Below are positions 9,321 to 16,201 of a DNA stretch of 50,028 nt, piece by piece (position 1 is the stretch's first letter; the number at the start of each line of letters is the position of its first letter). The notes beneath the pieces were generated by a model. It made no database searches. It worked only from the letters and a program-made list of their open reading frames with translations, and was not told the origin of the DNA. The stretch comes from an uncultured Oscillospiraceae bacterium (GTDB lineage: Bacteria; Bacillota; Clostridia; Oscillospirales; Oscillospiraceae), in assembly GCA_910588045.1 (NCBI GenBank), contig CAJUPS010000015.1, positions 1-50,028 on the forward strand, in the 5' to 3' direction. The position numbers were made by a program, and so were the translations under genes.

Positions 9321-9555
9321 CCCTGTCTCTCCCTTTCTCCAGGCAGTAGCGGAGATAGTCCAGCCCGTCCAGCTTCCTCCGCTCGTCGTGGATCCGCTCC
9401 AGCAGGCGGCAGCGCTGGCAGCGCAGCATCCGCAGCTGCTCCTCCGTGGTCTCCGTCTCCACGGCGGCCAAAAACTGCCGGGCGAACTCGGCGGGGCAGT
9501 CCGTCTCCCGCAGCAGCTCCTCGATCTGTTTCCGGTTCAGCAAAGGTTCGGTCAT
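9313..9555 (-). CDS. Small conserved protein heading the ABC operon, unknown function
   Basis: An 80-aa soluble, mostly helical protein starting MTEPLLNRKQIEELLRE. It contains a CxxC pair (RCQRC) and a charged C-terminal helix (IHDERRKLDGLDYLRYCLE). ATG 9555 is preferred over an in-frame site 51 bases upstream because a GGGGAG site precedes it. I do not recognise a characterised family. Its position at the head of the operon, overlapping the permease, suggests co-regulation with amino-acid uptake, but no function can be assigned. Confidence 0.7.
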   Translation of the reverse strand: MTEPLLNRKQIEELLRETDCPAEFARQFLAAVETETTEEQLRMLRCQRCRLLERIHDERRKLDGLDYLRYCLEKGRDRDE

Positions 9556-9628
9556 GGCGCTCTCCCCTTTCCCGGACATTATAAAGCGGGTGGGGGAAAA
9601 TATCAAATGCTTATATTAAATAGACTGG

Positions 9629-9662
9629 TATACTTGACAGGTATAGCTCGGCATGGTATAGT
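9629..9662 (+). promoter_or_regulatory. LysR promoter with ATAC-N7-GTAT operator over the -35
   Basis: TTGACA (9634-9639), 17 bases, TATAGT (9657-9662) drives the lysR gene. The inverted repeat TATAC-N7-GTATA (9629-9645) is the classic LysR-type T-N11-A box, and its centre is the -35 hexamer. Binding there should repress lysR and could activate the divergent ABC operon. Confidence 0.7.
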
Positions 9663-9693
9663 GGGAAAAAATCTGAAAAGGGGGTCTGCACCG

Positions 9694-10593
9694 ATGGAAC
9701 TGCGGGTCCTGCGTTATTTCCTGGCCGTGGCCCAGGAGGAGAGCATCTCCGGGGCGGCGGAATACCTGCACCTGACCCAGCCCACCCTCTCCCGGCAGCT
9801 GATGGACCTGGAGAACGAGCTGGGGAAGAAGCTGCTCGTCCGGGGCAGCCGGAAGGTGAGCCTCACGGAGGACGGCGTCCTGCTGCGCAAGCGGGCCAGC
9901 GAGATCGTGGAGCTGGTGGAGAAGACGGAGTCGGAGTTCTGGGGCACCGAGGAGGCCGTGGCCGGGGACATCTACATCGGCGGCGGGGAGAGCGAGGCCA
10001 TGCGCCTCATCGCCCGGGCCGCCCGGGAGCTCCAGCGCTCCTTTCCCAACATCCACTACCACCTCTTCAGCGGCAACGCCCACGACGTCTGCGAGCGGCT
10101 GGACCGGGGCTGTCTGGACTTCGGCATCCTGCTGGAGCCCGGGGACCTGAAGCGGTACGACTACATCCAACTCCCGGTGCGGGACGTATGGGGGGTCCTG
10201 GTGCGGAAGGACAGCCCGCTGGCCCGGAAGCCCGCGCTCCGGCCGGAGGACCTGCGGGACCAGCCCCTGCTCTTCTCCCGGCAGACCATGGGGCGGGACA
10301 GCCTCTCCACATGGTTCGGGCAGGACTACGCGTCGATGAACATTGTGGCGACGTACAACCTGATTTACAACGCCTCGCTGATGGTGGAGGAGGGACTGGG
10401 CGCGGCCATCGCCATCGACAGGCTGGTGAACACCTCCGGGGACAGCCAGCTCTGCTTCCGCCCCCTGGAGCCGCTGCTGGAGGTGCGGCTGTATGTGGTC
10501 TGGAAGAAGTTCCAGGTCTTCTCCAAGGCCGCCGCCAAGTTCCTGGCCGTCTTGCAGGAGAAGGCGGGGGAGAGCGCGAAACAGACGGCGTAA
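9694..10593 (+). CDS. LysR-family transcriptional regulator
   Basis: A 299-aa regulator with the N-terminal winged helix-turn-helix (MELRVLRYFLAVAQEESISGAAEYLHLTQPTLSRQL, residues 1-36) and a C-terminal periplasmic-binding-like effector domain. ATG 9694 gives the standard LysR start. It is transcribed divergently from the ABC operon at 9555-7053, the usual arrangement when a LysR protein controls its neighbour. The promoter region contains a LysR-type operator. The co-inducer is unknown; an amino acid would fit the context. Confidence 0.95.
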   Translation: MELRVLRYFLAVAQEESISGAAEYLHLTQPTLSRQLMDLENELGKKLLVRGSRKVSLTEDGVLLRKRASEIVELVEKTESEFWGTEEAVAGDIYIGGGESEAMRLIARAARELQRSFPNIHYHLFSGNAHDVCERLDRGCLDFGILLEPGDLKRYDYIQLPVRDVWGVLVRKDSPLARKPALRPEDLRDQPLLFSRQTMGRDSLSTWFGQDYASMNIVATYNLIYNASLMVEEGLGAAIAIDRLVNTSGDSQLCFRPLEPLLEVRLYVVWKKFQVFSKAAAKFLAVLQEKAGESAKQTA

Positions 10594-10662
10594 AGAGAGC
10601 CGCCCTGTCAGAACACAACACTTTTCACCGGAGTTGCTGTTCCGCCCGGGCAGAAGCGCTGC

Positions 10663-10668
10663 TATAAT
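10663..10668 (+). promoter_or_regulatory. -10 element of the split host gene
   Basis: TATAAT lies 31 bases before the start of the interrupted host gene (ATG 10700). A weak TTCCGC at 10640-10645 has 17-base spacing. The promoter now reads into the element. The 10594-10903 gap also holds the host gene fragment, attL, and the displaced recombinase 3' end (10734-10818). Confidence 0.5.
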
Positions 10669-10699
10669 GGGGACATCATCAGAAAAGGAGATGTCCCAT

Positions 10700-10733
10700 A
10701 TGAACAACCTGGATACCGTCTATGCGGAGCGGA
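10700..10733 (+). pseudogene. 5' fragment of the host gene interrupted by the element
   Basis: Eleven codons plus one base (MNNLDTVYAER...) with AGGAG 9 bases upstream, running into element DNA and stopping at 10744. Joined to 36905-37233 these 34 bases give an uninterrupted 121-codon reading frame (MNNLDTVYAER then IASEYAQKPASKL). They are therefore the missing start of the membrane-protein gene at the right end of the element. Confidence 0.85.
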
Positions 10734-10753
10734 CCCGCTATTGATAACGTTGG
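10718..10753. repeat. attL: left junction of the integrated element
   Basis: Host half-site GTCTATGCGGAGCG, core GA (10732-10733), then element half-site CCCGCTAT-TGATAACGTTGG. The element arm TGATAACGTTGG (10742-10753) is the inverted partner of CCAATGTTATCA at the right end (36883-36894), 11 of 12 bases matching, with equal 8-base distances to the core. Confidence 0.88.
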
Positions 10754-10818
10754 AGCCGTGGGAGCGGTTCTGCGGGGGGATGATGGGGCTGGAGAGGAGG
10801 ATGGGGTGGGGTACATAA
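10734..10818 (+). pseudogene. Displaced 3' end of the serine recombinase gene
   Basis: In the circular element this segment joins the recombinase reading frame at 36904 and adds 27 codons plus stop (…GDPLLITLEPWERFCGG…, TAA 10816-10818). Together 35235-36904 and 10734-10818 total 1755 bases, exactly 585 codons. Integration moves this coding tail 26 kb away from the rest of its gene. Confidence 0.8.
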
Positions 10819-10844
10819 GGTTTAGATTATTTTCGTGCGTAGTA

Positions 10845-10873
10845 TTGAAATCTTCGTGTAAACAGTGTATACT
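10845..10873 (+). promoter_or_regulatory. Promoter of the dinJ-yafQ operon
   Basis: TTGAAA (10845-10850), 17 bases, TATACT (10868-10873), 30 bases before the antitoxin ATG. Its spacer (TTCGTG then AA, AG and GTAT) closely resembles that of the promoter at 12732-12760. Antitoxins of this class usually repress this promoter together with the toxin. Confidence 0.75.
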
Positions 10874-10903
10874 ATAAGGTATCAATCAAAAGGAGTGGAT
10901 CGT

Positions 10904-11182
10904 ATGGCTGGTGCTACTACCAATATCAGTATCCGGATGGATGCGGATCTGAAGGCGCAGGCGGACGCGCTCTTCGCGGAGCTTGGGATGAATCTCTCTA
11001 CGGCGTTCAATATCTTTGTCCGGCAGTCTCTCCGGGAGGGACGGATTCCCTTTGACATCGCCTTGAATCAGCCCAACAAGGAAACCATCGCCGCGATGCT
11101 GGAGGCGGAAAGGATCGCGAAGGACCCGTCTGTGAAGGGTTATAGCGATCTGGACGAGTTGTTCGCGGATTTGAAGGCATGA
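10904..11182 (+). CDS. dinJ: DinJ/RelB-family antitoxin
   Basis: A 92-aa antitoxin. The N-terminal ribbon-helix-helix segment (TNISIRMDADLKAQADALFAELGMN) dimerises and binds the operator. The following IFVRQSLREGRIPFDI is the typical DinJ motif, and the acidic C-terminal tail should wrap the toxin. AAAAGGAG sits 8 bases before ATG 10904. The stop overlaps the toxin start (ATGA). Expected role: neutralise YafQ and stabilise the element. Confidence 0.93.
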   Translation: MAGATTNISIRMDADLKAQADALFAELGMNLSTAFNIFVRQSLREGRIPFDIALNQPNKETIAAMLEAERIAKDPSVKGYSDLDELFADLKA

Positions 11183-11469
11183 GGAAGACAAAGTATATCG
11201 TCAAACCTACCACGCAGTTTAAGAAGGACTATAAGCTGGCCATGAAGCGCCATCTAAATATAAAACTGCTGGAGGATGTAATCGCCGCTCTTGCGATGGG
11301 TGAGACCCTCCCGGAGAAAAACAAAGATCACAGCCTTTCCGGGGATTGGATTGGACATCGGGAGTGCCATATTCTTCCGGATTGGCTCCTAGTCTACCGC
11401 ATGGAGGACAATGTGCTGGTGCTGACGCTGGCCCGTACCGGGACGCATAGTGATTTGTTTGGAAAGTGA
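11179..11469 (+). CDS. yafQ: YafQ-family mRNA interferase toxin
   Basis: A 96-aa RelE/YafQ-fold ribonuclease that cleaves mRNA on the ribosome when freed from DinJ. The diagnostic stretch is near the C terminus: DHSLSGDWIGHRECHILPDWLLVY, then LARTGTHSDLF, with the His and Asp residues used for catalysis. The length equals that of E. coli YafQ. The gene is coupled to dinJ by ATGA overlap and followed by a perfect inverted repeat. As the first cargo of the element it probably acts as an addiction module. Confidence 0.94.
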   Translation: MRKTKYIVKPTTQFKKDYKLAMKRHLNIKLLEDVIAALAMGETLPEKNKDHSLSGDWIGHRECHILPDWLLVYRMEDNVLVLTLARTGTHSDLFGK

Positions 11470-11473
11470 ATCA

Positions 11474-11502
11474 ACCGCCGCAGGATCTGATCCTGCGGCG
11501 GT
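11474..11502. terminator. Perfect inverted repeat between converging genes
   Basis: Arms of 14 bases (ACCGCCGCAGGATC and GATCCTGCGGCGGT) separated by one base, between yafQ and the minus-strand gene ending at 11550. There is no strong T run, so it is a bidirectional terminator or an mRNA-end stabiliser. Confidence 0.6.
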
Positions 11503-11549
11503 CACTATATTCACAGCAGCGCGGCCCGGCTGAAAACCGGTCGGCAGCG

Positions 11550-12611
11550 TCATGCAAAATCATCGCCCATCGCAAGCCCCATCATGAGGGAGCCCATCAA
11601 CTCATCCAGGAGGCCATCCAGCACCGGCACGCCTTCATCCTCCACCAGCCGCACGCCGACCGCTTTGCAGGTATTTCTAAGCAGGGAACCAAGCCAGTCG
11701 CTCCGTACATAGACGGCAGCGGGACGTCCATGCTCCTCCATGTAATTTACCAGCATGGATGGGGCGATCACGTAGTCCGGCTCGTCCGGCCCGGAGAAAT
11801 TCTGGTCCAGCACAAGGCCGGAGTCCTTATCCACCAAAAGCGCCATATGTACGCCGACCGGCGGGGAGTGCTTGTCCTCCTGGACCGGCACCGGAAGATA
11901 GAAAGAATCCACTTCCAGTCTGGTACCTGCCTTTTTACTCCGTTTCAGGCGGGCCAGCAGAAGATCGTCCTGCAAGTCCAGCGTCCGCTCCATCCTCGGC
12001 ACGGGCAAAGGGGCCACAGCGTTCATCCACAGATCCTTCTCCGGATCATACCAGCGTTTCAGAGTCTTACCGGCATCAAAATCCGGCTTGAGCTTTCCCT
12101 CCATATAGCATTTGCAAAGCATGAACAGATTTTGCAGCGCCGCTGTCAGAAGCTCCGCCTGTCCGGCATCCAGGAACCACGGAAACTGTCCGGGTATCAT
12201 GTAACGGAAGTATATCCACTGGCCCTGGCCGCGGAACCGAAGGCCCAGCTGCTTCATGACGGCGCGGTCCTCTGCTTCTATCTCTTCCCGGTCGCCAAAG
12301 TTGCAGACCAGACAGTTTTGTTCCAGCATGAGCAGCTCCGGACTGTGCGCGTCCTGCTCCAAGATTCGCCTGAGCCGCGCGAGGGATTCGTTTCCCGGAT
12401 AGACCGCGATGCCATAGCTCATGTCTCCGTGTCCCATGACGGAGCAGTAAGCAGGTTCGTCCTGGCCGGGAAGCTCCAAGATCAGAATGTCCGTATCGGA
12501 CAATGCCCGCCACGGAGCCAGCTTCTTGAGATTGACTGCAACCTCGTACAGGGCCTCCCATTGCTCCAGGGACGGTTCGGCAGGGCGCGGGTTGGATTTC
12601 TTTCTGCTCAT
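11550..12611 (-). CDS. DUF6930/DUF7309-like protein, unknown function
   Basis: A 353-aa cytoplasmic protein. ATG 12611 (MSRKKSNPRPAEPSLEQW) follows AGGAGGAACCGCT and is preferred over the longer open frame to 12704. The N-terminal half has WRALSDTDILILELPGQDEPAYCSVMGHGDMSYGIAVYPG, the pattern of a widespread Firmicutes domain. The C-terminal half has VDSFYLPVPVQEDKHSPPVGVHMALLVD and YVRSDWLGSLL. I associate these with DUF7309 and DUF6930 from memory only. No catalytic motif is evident. It stands alone in antisense orientation to its neighbours. Confidence 0.72.
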   Translation of the reverse strand: MSRKKSNPRPAEPSLEQWEALYEVAVNLKKLAPWRALSDTDILILELPGQDEPAYCSVMGHGDMSYGIAVYPGNESLARLRRILEQDAHSPELLMLEQNCLVCNFGDREEIEAEDRAVMKQLGLRFRGQGQWIYFRYMIPGQFPWFLDAGQAELLTAALQNLFMLCKCYMEGKLKPDFDAGKTLKRWYDPEKDLWMNAVAPLPVPRMERTLDLQDDLLLARLKRSKKAGTRLEVDSFYLPVPVQEDKHSPPVGVHMALLVDKDSGLVLDQNFSGPDEPDYVIAPSMLVNYMEEHGRPAAVYVRSDWLGSLLRNTCKAVGVRLVEDEGVPVLDGLLDELMGSLMMGLAMGDDFA

Positions 12612-12731
12612 AGCGGTTCCTCCTGAATTTTTGTCAGTCAAGAGCAAAATCAGCGCAAATATATTGGGTGTTTTCAGTATATAGGTTTTACCGCGGAAAG
12701 TCAAACCGGAAAAGAATTTTTGTATGCATTA

Positions 12732-12760
12732 TTGAAAATTTCGTGCGAATAGCGTATAGT
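12732..12760 (+). promoter_or_regulatory. Promoter of the bcp gene
   Basis: TTGAAA (12732-12737), 17 bases, TATAGT (12755-12760). The spacer shares 11 of 17 bases with the dinJ-yafQ promoter, and the similarity continues on both sides. Confidence 0.7.
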
Positions 12761-12835
12761 ATTTGATATTGGCACCGTCCCGCACTGGGGCGCATGGCTC
12801 TTAGGCAAATGAATGAATCCGACAAGGAGGACAAC

Positions 12836-13300
12836 ATGTTGGAAATTGGCACGAAAGCTCCGGATTTCACTCTTCCGGACAAGGACGGCAATCCCGTATC
12901 CCTGTCTGATTTTTCCGGGAAGAAGGTCGTACTGTACTTCTACCCCCGGGACAACACCCCCGGCTGCACCCGGCAGGCCTGCGCGTTTGCGGGAGCGTTT
13001 GAGGAGTTCAAGAAGATCGACGCGGTGGTCATCGGCATCAGCAAGGACTCCGCTGCCTCTCACCAGAAATTCGCGGAGAAGTATGGACTTCCCTTCATCC
13101 TCCTCTCCGACCCTGAGCTGACCGCCATCCAGGCCTACGGCGTGTGGCAGGAGAAGAAGAACTACGGCAAGGTGAGCATGGGCGTGGTGCGCTCCACGTT
13201 CATCATCGACAAAAACGGCGTCATTGAGAAGGTCATGCCCAAAGTCAAGCCGGACACCAACGCGGCGGAAGTTCTGGCGTATCTCCAGGCGGGCAAATAA
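12836..13300 (+). CDS. bcp: Thioredoxin-dependent peroxiredoxin (Bcp/PrxQ)
   Basis: Reduces hydrogen peroxide and organic hydroperoxides using thioredoxin as the electron donor. The 154-aa protein has the AhpC/TSA fold. The peroxidatic Cys44 lies in DNTPGCTRQAC, and the resolving Cys49 five residues later marks the atypical 2-Cys PrxQ class. AAGGAGG lies 5 bases before ATG 12836. The gene is complete and followed by a strong terminator shared with yaaA. With yaaA and mutT it forms a small oxidative-stress cargo group. Confidence 0.96.
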   Translation: MLEIGTKAPDFTLPDKDGNPVSLSDFSGKKVVLYFYPRDNTPGCTRQACAFAGAFEEFKKIDAVVIGISKDSAASHQKFAEKYGLPFILLSDPELTAIQAYGVWQEKKNYGKVSMGVVRSTFIIDKNGVIEKVMPKVKPDTNAAEVLAYLQAGK

Positions 13301-13308
13301 GTAAAGGC

Positions 13309-13340
13309 GGCCTCCCGCAGAAAATTGCGGGAGGCCGTTT
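13309..13340. terminator. Bidirectional terminator between bcp and yaaA
   Basis: An 11-bp stem (GGCCTCCCGCA, loop GAAAAT, TGCGGGAGGCC) is followed by GTTTT on the plus strand. It separates the two converging genes. Confidence 0.85.
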
Positions 13341-14090
13341 TCAGGCTTTGATCTTGAGAAATACAAGGTGGTTTTCCGCCGACAGATCAGGCTGGAAATG
13401 ATAACCCAGCTGGTCAAACGCCCGGATACCGGCGGCATCCGTGATGCTGTTCTCCGCCAGCCAGCGTACCATCTGGCCTCGGGCCATTTTGCACATGGTA
13501 CCCTTTTCAATGACCTTGCCGTCCTTCCACTCCCCGAAGGTACAGGTGATGAACCGGACGGGCTCAGGCAGATAGGGCTCCACCGCCCTACTGTACTCCT
13601 TAGAGGCCAGGTTCAGCACTAGATCCGTTTCCGAGGCCAGCTGGCGGGCCAGACGCTCTCCCCAGAACTGATACAGGTCCTGGCTGCCGTCTACCGCCAG
13701 CCGGGCCTGCATTTCCAGACGGTAGGGCGTCACGCCGTCAAAGGGGCGAAGCAGGCCGTAAAACCCGGAGAGGATGCGCAGATGTTCCCGGAGGTAGTCC
13801 AGATGGGACGCCTCCATCACGCCGGGGGCCATGTAGCGGTACTGGATGCCCTCGTAGGAGAGGATCGCCGGGGTGAGGCGGCGGCGCAGGTCCATCTGCT
13901 CCAACCGCTCTATGTTCAGCCCGGCGATGGCGTCGTTACATTTCCAGAGCGTTTGCAGCTCTCTGGGGGACATGGCCTGGAGGACTGCTTTCAGCCGCTC
14001 CGTCTGCTCCAGAAACTGGGGCAGGCTGTCCACGGCAAAGCTGTCCGTGTCCACCACCATTTTCTTCGCCGGAGCGATGATGATACGCAT
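13341..14090 (-). CDS. yaaA: Peroxide stress protein YaaA (DUF328/UPF0246)
   Basis: A 249-aa protein beginning MRIIIAPAKKMVVDTDSF, with the family signatures LNIERLEQMDL, YMAPGVMEASHLDYLREHLRILSGFYGLLRPFD, FWGERLA and the C-terminal ENHLVFLK. In E. coli YaaA limits free iron during peroxide stress; that role is taken from the family. The frame stays open upstream, but ATG 14090 gives the family's conserved start and length. It is divergent from mutT and convergent with bcp. Confidence 0.93.
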   Translation of the reverse strand: MRIIIAPAKKMVVDTDSFAVDSLPQFLEQTERLKAVLQAMSPRELQTLWKCNDAIAGLNIERLEQMDLRRRLTPAILSYEGIQYRYMAPGVMEASHLDYLREHLRILSGFYGLLRPFDGVTPYRLEMQARLAVDGSQDLYQFWGERLARQLASETDLVLNLASKEYSRAVEPYLPEPVRFITCTFGEWKDGKVIEKGTMCKMARGQMVRWLAENSITDAAGIRAFDQLGYHFQPDLSAENHLVFLKIKA

Positions 14091-14112
14091 GAGCCAGACC
14101 TCCAGTGCATAC

Positions 14113-14141
14113 TTCCCATAGCGAGAGAAGTGTGGTATACT
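14113..14141 (+). promoter_or_regulatory. Extended -10 promoter of the mutT operon
   Basis: TTCCCA (14113-14118), 17 bases, TATACT (14136-14141) preceded by TGG, an extended -10. The same TGTGGTATACT string occurs again before the first methyltransferase (20091-20101). Confidence 0.65.
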
Positions 14142-14177
14142 GAATAAAATAGCACAAACGAGAGGAAAAAGCAAACA

Positions 14178-14594
14178 ATGGTGAAGGCGGCAAATAGTAC
14201 GGAGAAAAAAGTGACGGAAGTCGTGGCGGCGCTGATCTGGGACGGGGACAAGTTCCTGATCTGCCAGCGTCCGGCCCACAAGGCGCGAGGGCTGCTGTGG
14301 GAGTTCGTGGGCGGCAAGGTGGAACCCGGGGAAACAAGGGAACAGGCGCTTATCCGGGAGTGCCAGGAGGAGCTGGACATCACCGTCTTGGTTGGCAGCG
14401 TGTATATGGAAGTAGACCACGATTATCCAGACTTGTACGTGCATCTGACACTTTTCAATGCGACAATTCTGGAGGGAACGCCCCGGATGCTGGAGCACAA
14501 CGACATCCGCTGGATCACGCGGTTGGAGATCCCTCAGTATGCGTTCTGCCCGGCGGATGAGACGATCTTGGAAAGACTGATGAGCGGGAGGTAA
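14178..14594 (+). CDS. NUDIX hydrolase, MutT-like 8-oxo-dGTP diphosphatase
   Basis: Probably removes oxidised nucleotides such as 8-oxo-dGTP. The 138-aa protein has a full Nudix box: Gly46, Glu52, Arg60-Glu61 and Glu64-Glu65 in GKVEPGETREQALIRECQEELDI. WEFVGGK and LEHNDIRWI are typical of MutT. The gene is followed 6 bases later by the YhcG-like gene on the same strand, so they are likely one transcript. Other Nudix substrates cannot be excluded. Confidence 0.92.
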   Translation: MVKAANSTEKKVTEVVAALIWDGDKFLICQRPAHKARGLLWEFVGGKVEPGETREQALIRECQEELDITVLVGSVYMEVDHDYPDLYVHLTLFNATILEGTPRMLEHNDIRWITRLEIPQYAFCPADETILERLMSGR

Positions 14595-14600
14595 ACGCAG

Positions 14601-15632
14601 ATGGATGAATTGGTAAAACGGGAAAACAGTGCTCCGCAGTCGGAGGATGCCTACCGCTCGATCCGAGGCTATGTGATCGAGGCCCAGGGGCAGGTCTACA
14701 CGGCGGTCAACGCCGCCATGGTGACCGCCTACTGGAAGATCGGCAAGTCAATCTTTGAGGCCTGCGGGGAGAATGACCGGGCGGCCTACGGGAAGCAGGT
14801 GCTGCAATATATCTCCGAGCGGATGACGGAAGAATTTGGAAAGGGTTTCACAATCCGTAATCTGCGGTATATGCGGCAGTTTTATTTGACATTTCCAAAT
14901 GGGAACGCACTGCGTTCCGAATTGAGCTGGACCCATTACCGTTCTCTGATGAAAGTAAATGACGCCAAAGTGCGAACCTTCTATCTGGAGGAGTGTGCAA
15001 AGTCCGGCTGGAGTTCCCGCCAGCTGGAGCGGCAGATCAACACCATGTTCTACCAGCGCATCCTCGCCAGCCGGGACAAGGAGAGCGTGGCGGCGGAAAT
15101 CCAGACCACCGAGCCGAAGCCGGAGTATGAGCAGATCATCAAGGACCCCTATGTGTTAGAGTTTCTGAATCTTTCGGCGAATGAGCATTTTTATGAGTCC
15201 AATCTGGAGCAGGCGCTGATCGACCACTTGCAGAAATTTCTTCTGGAGCTGGGCCGCGGGTTCTCCTTTGTGGCACGGCAAAAGCATTTTAACGTGGACG
15301 GACAGCATTTCTATATTGATCTGGTGTTTTACAACTACATTCTGAAGTGCTTTGTGCTGATCGACCTGAAGACGGGGGAACTCACCCATCAGGACATCGG
15401 GCAGATGCAGATGTATGTGAACTACTTCACCCGGTACCAGATGAATGAGGGGGACAACCCGCCGGTGGGGCTGCTCCTGTGCGCGCAGAAGAGCGATACC
15501 CTGGTACAGCTGACCTTGCCGGAGGATAACCGACAGATTTACGCCGCGAAGTATATGCCCTATCTGCCGACGGAAGAAGAATTAAAGCGGGAGCTGCGGC
15601 TGGAGGAGTTTGAGAAGCTGGAGGACAGGTAG
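14601..15632 (+). CDS. PDDEXK nuclease family protein (YhcG/DUF1016)
   Basis: A 343-aa protein with an N-terminal helical DUF1016 domain (YWKIGKSIFE, GKQVLQYISERMTEEFGKGFTIRNLRYMRQFY, SRQLERQI) and a C-terminal PDDEXK nuclease fold (DLVFYNYILKCFVLIDLKTGELTHQDIGQMQMYVNYF). The active-site Asp and D-x-K are in FYIDLVF and IDLKTG. The family is common in mobile elements and is thought to act on DNA junctions; the substrate is unproven. It overlaps no neighbour but sits 2 bases before the SWIM gene. Confidence 0.93.
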   Translation: MDELVKRENSAPQSEDAYRSIRGYVIEAQGQVYTAVNAAMVTAYWKIGKSIFEACGENDRAAYGKQVLQYISERMTEEFGKGFTIRNLRYMRQFYLTFPNGNALRSELSWTHYRSLMKVNDAKVRTFYLEECAKSGWSSRQLERQINTMFYQRILASRDKESVAAEIQTTEPKPEYEQIIKDPYVLEFLNLSANEHFYESNLEQALIDHLQKFLLELGRGFSFVARQKHFNVDGQHFYIDLVFYNYILKCFVLIDLKTGELTHQDIGQMQMYVNYFTRYQMNEGDNPPVGLLLCAQKSDTLVQLTLPEDNRQIYAAKYMPYLPTEEELKRELRLEEFEKLEDR

Positions 15633-15634
15633 AA

Positions 15635-16201
15635 ATGGTCCTGTATGATGGCATCCAGCGGTTTCTGGACGACGTTGATCCTGTCATTTTATCCCGTGGA
15701 CAGAATTACTACCACCGAGGGTGTGTGGATAGTTTAGATTTTGAGGACGGTCATGTGACTGCCGAGGTGTCCGGCAGTGAGGACGAGCCATACTTGGTGG
15801 AAATTGACTTCAACGAGGACGGCGAGGTGGAAGCCTGGGACTGTGACTGTCCATATGACTGGGGTCCGGTATGTAAGCACACGGTGGCGGCGTTGCTGGC
15901 CATCCGGGAGAAAGGCGTGGAGCAGCTTTCTCCGAAGCCAGCGGAGGAGAGCGCTCCGGTGGAGAATTTGGTGCGTCAAGCGGAGAAAGAGCAGCTTGTG
16001 GCGCTAATCCTGGAGCACTGCAGGGAGGACAAGCGATTCTACAGTCAGGTTCTGTCTGAATTAGAAGAAAGCGGTAAATACGAGTTGGATTCTATCAAGT
16101 CTCTGGTTAAGGACTCCATCCGCGCCAATACCCACCGCGGCTATATCGACGAGGACGGTTGCGACAACATCTGCGCCGACTTGGACGATGCCCTGGGATA
16201 A
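15635..16201 (+). CDS. N-terminal part of SWIM zinc-finger protein
   Basis: A 188-aa product as the sequence stands, with the SWIM zinc-binding motif at about residues 68-86, an acidic linker and the family helix KEQLVALILEHCREDKRFYSQVL. It starts 2 bases after the YhcG-like stop. It would retain nucleic-acid or protein binding but lack the C-terminal two thirds. Confidence 0.75.
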   Translation: MVLYDGIQRFLDDVDPVILSRGQNYYHRGCVDSLDFEDGHVTAEVSGSEDEPYLVEIDFNEDGEVEAWDCDCPYDWGPVCKHTVAALLAIREKGVEQLSPKPAEESAPVENLVRQAEKEQLVALILEHCREDKRFYSQVLSELEESGKYELDSIKSLVKDSIRANTHRGYIDEDGCDNICADLDDALG

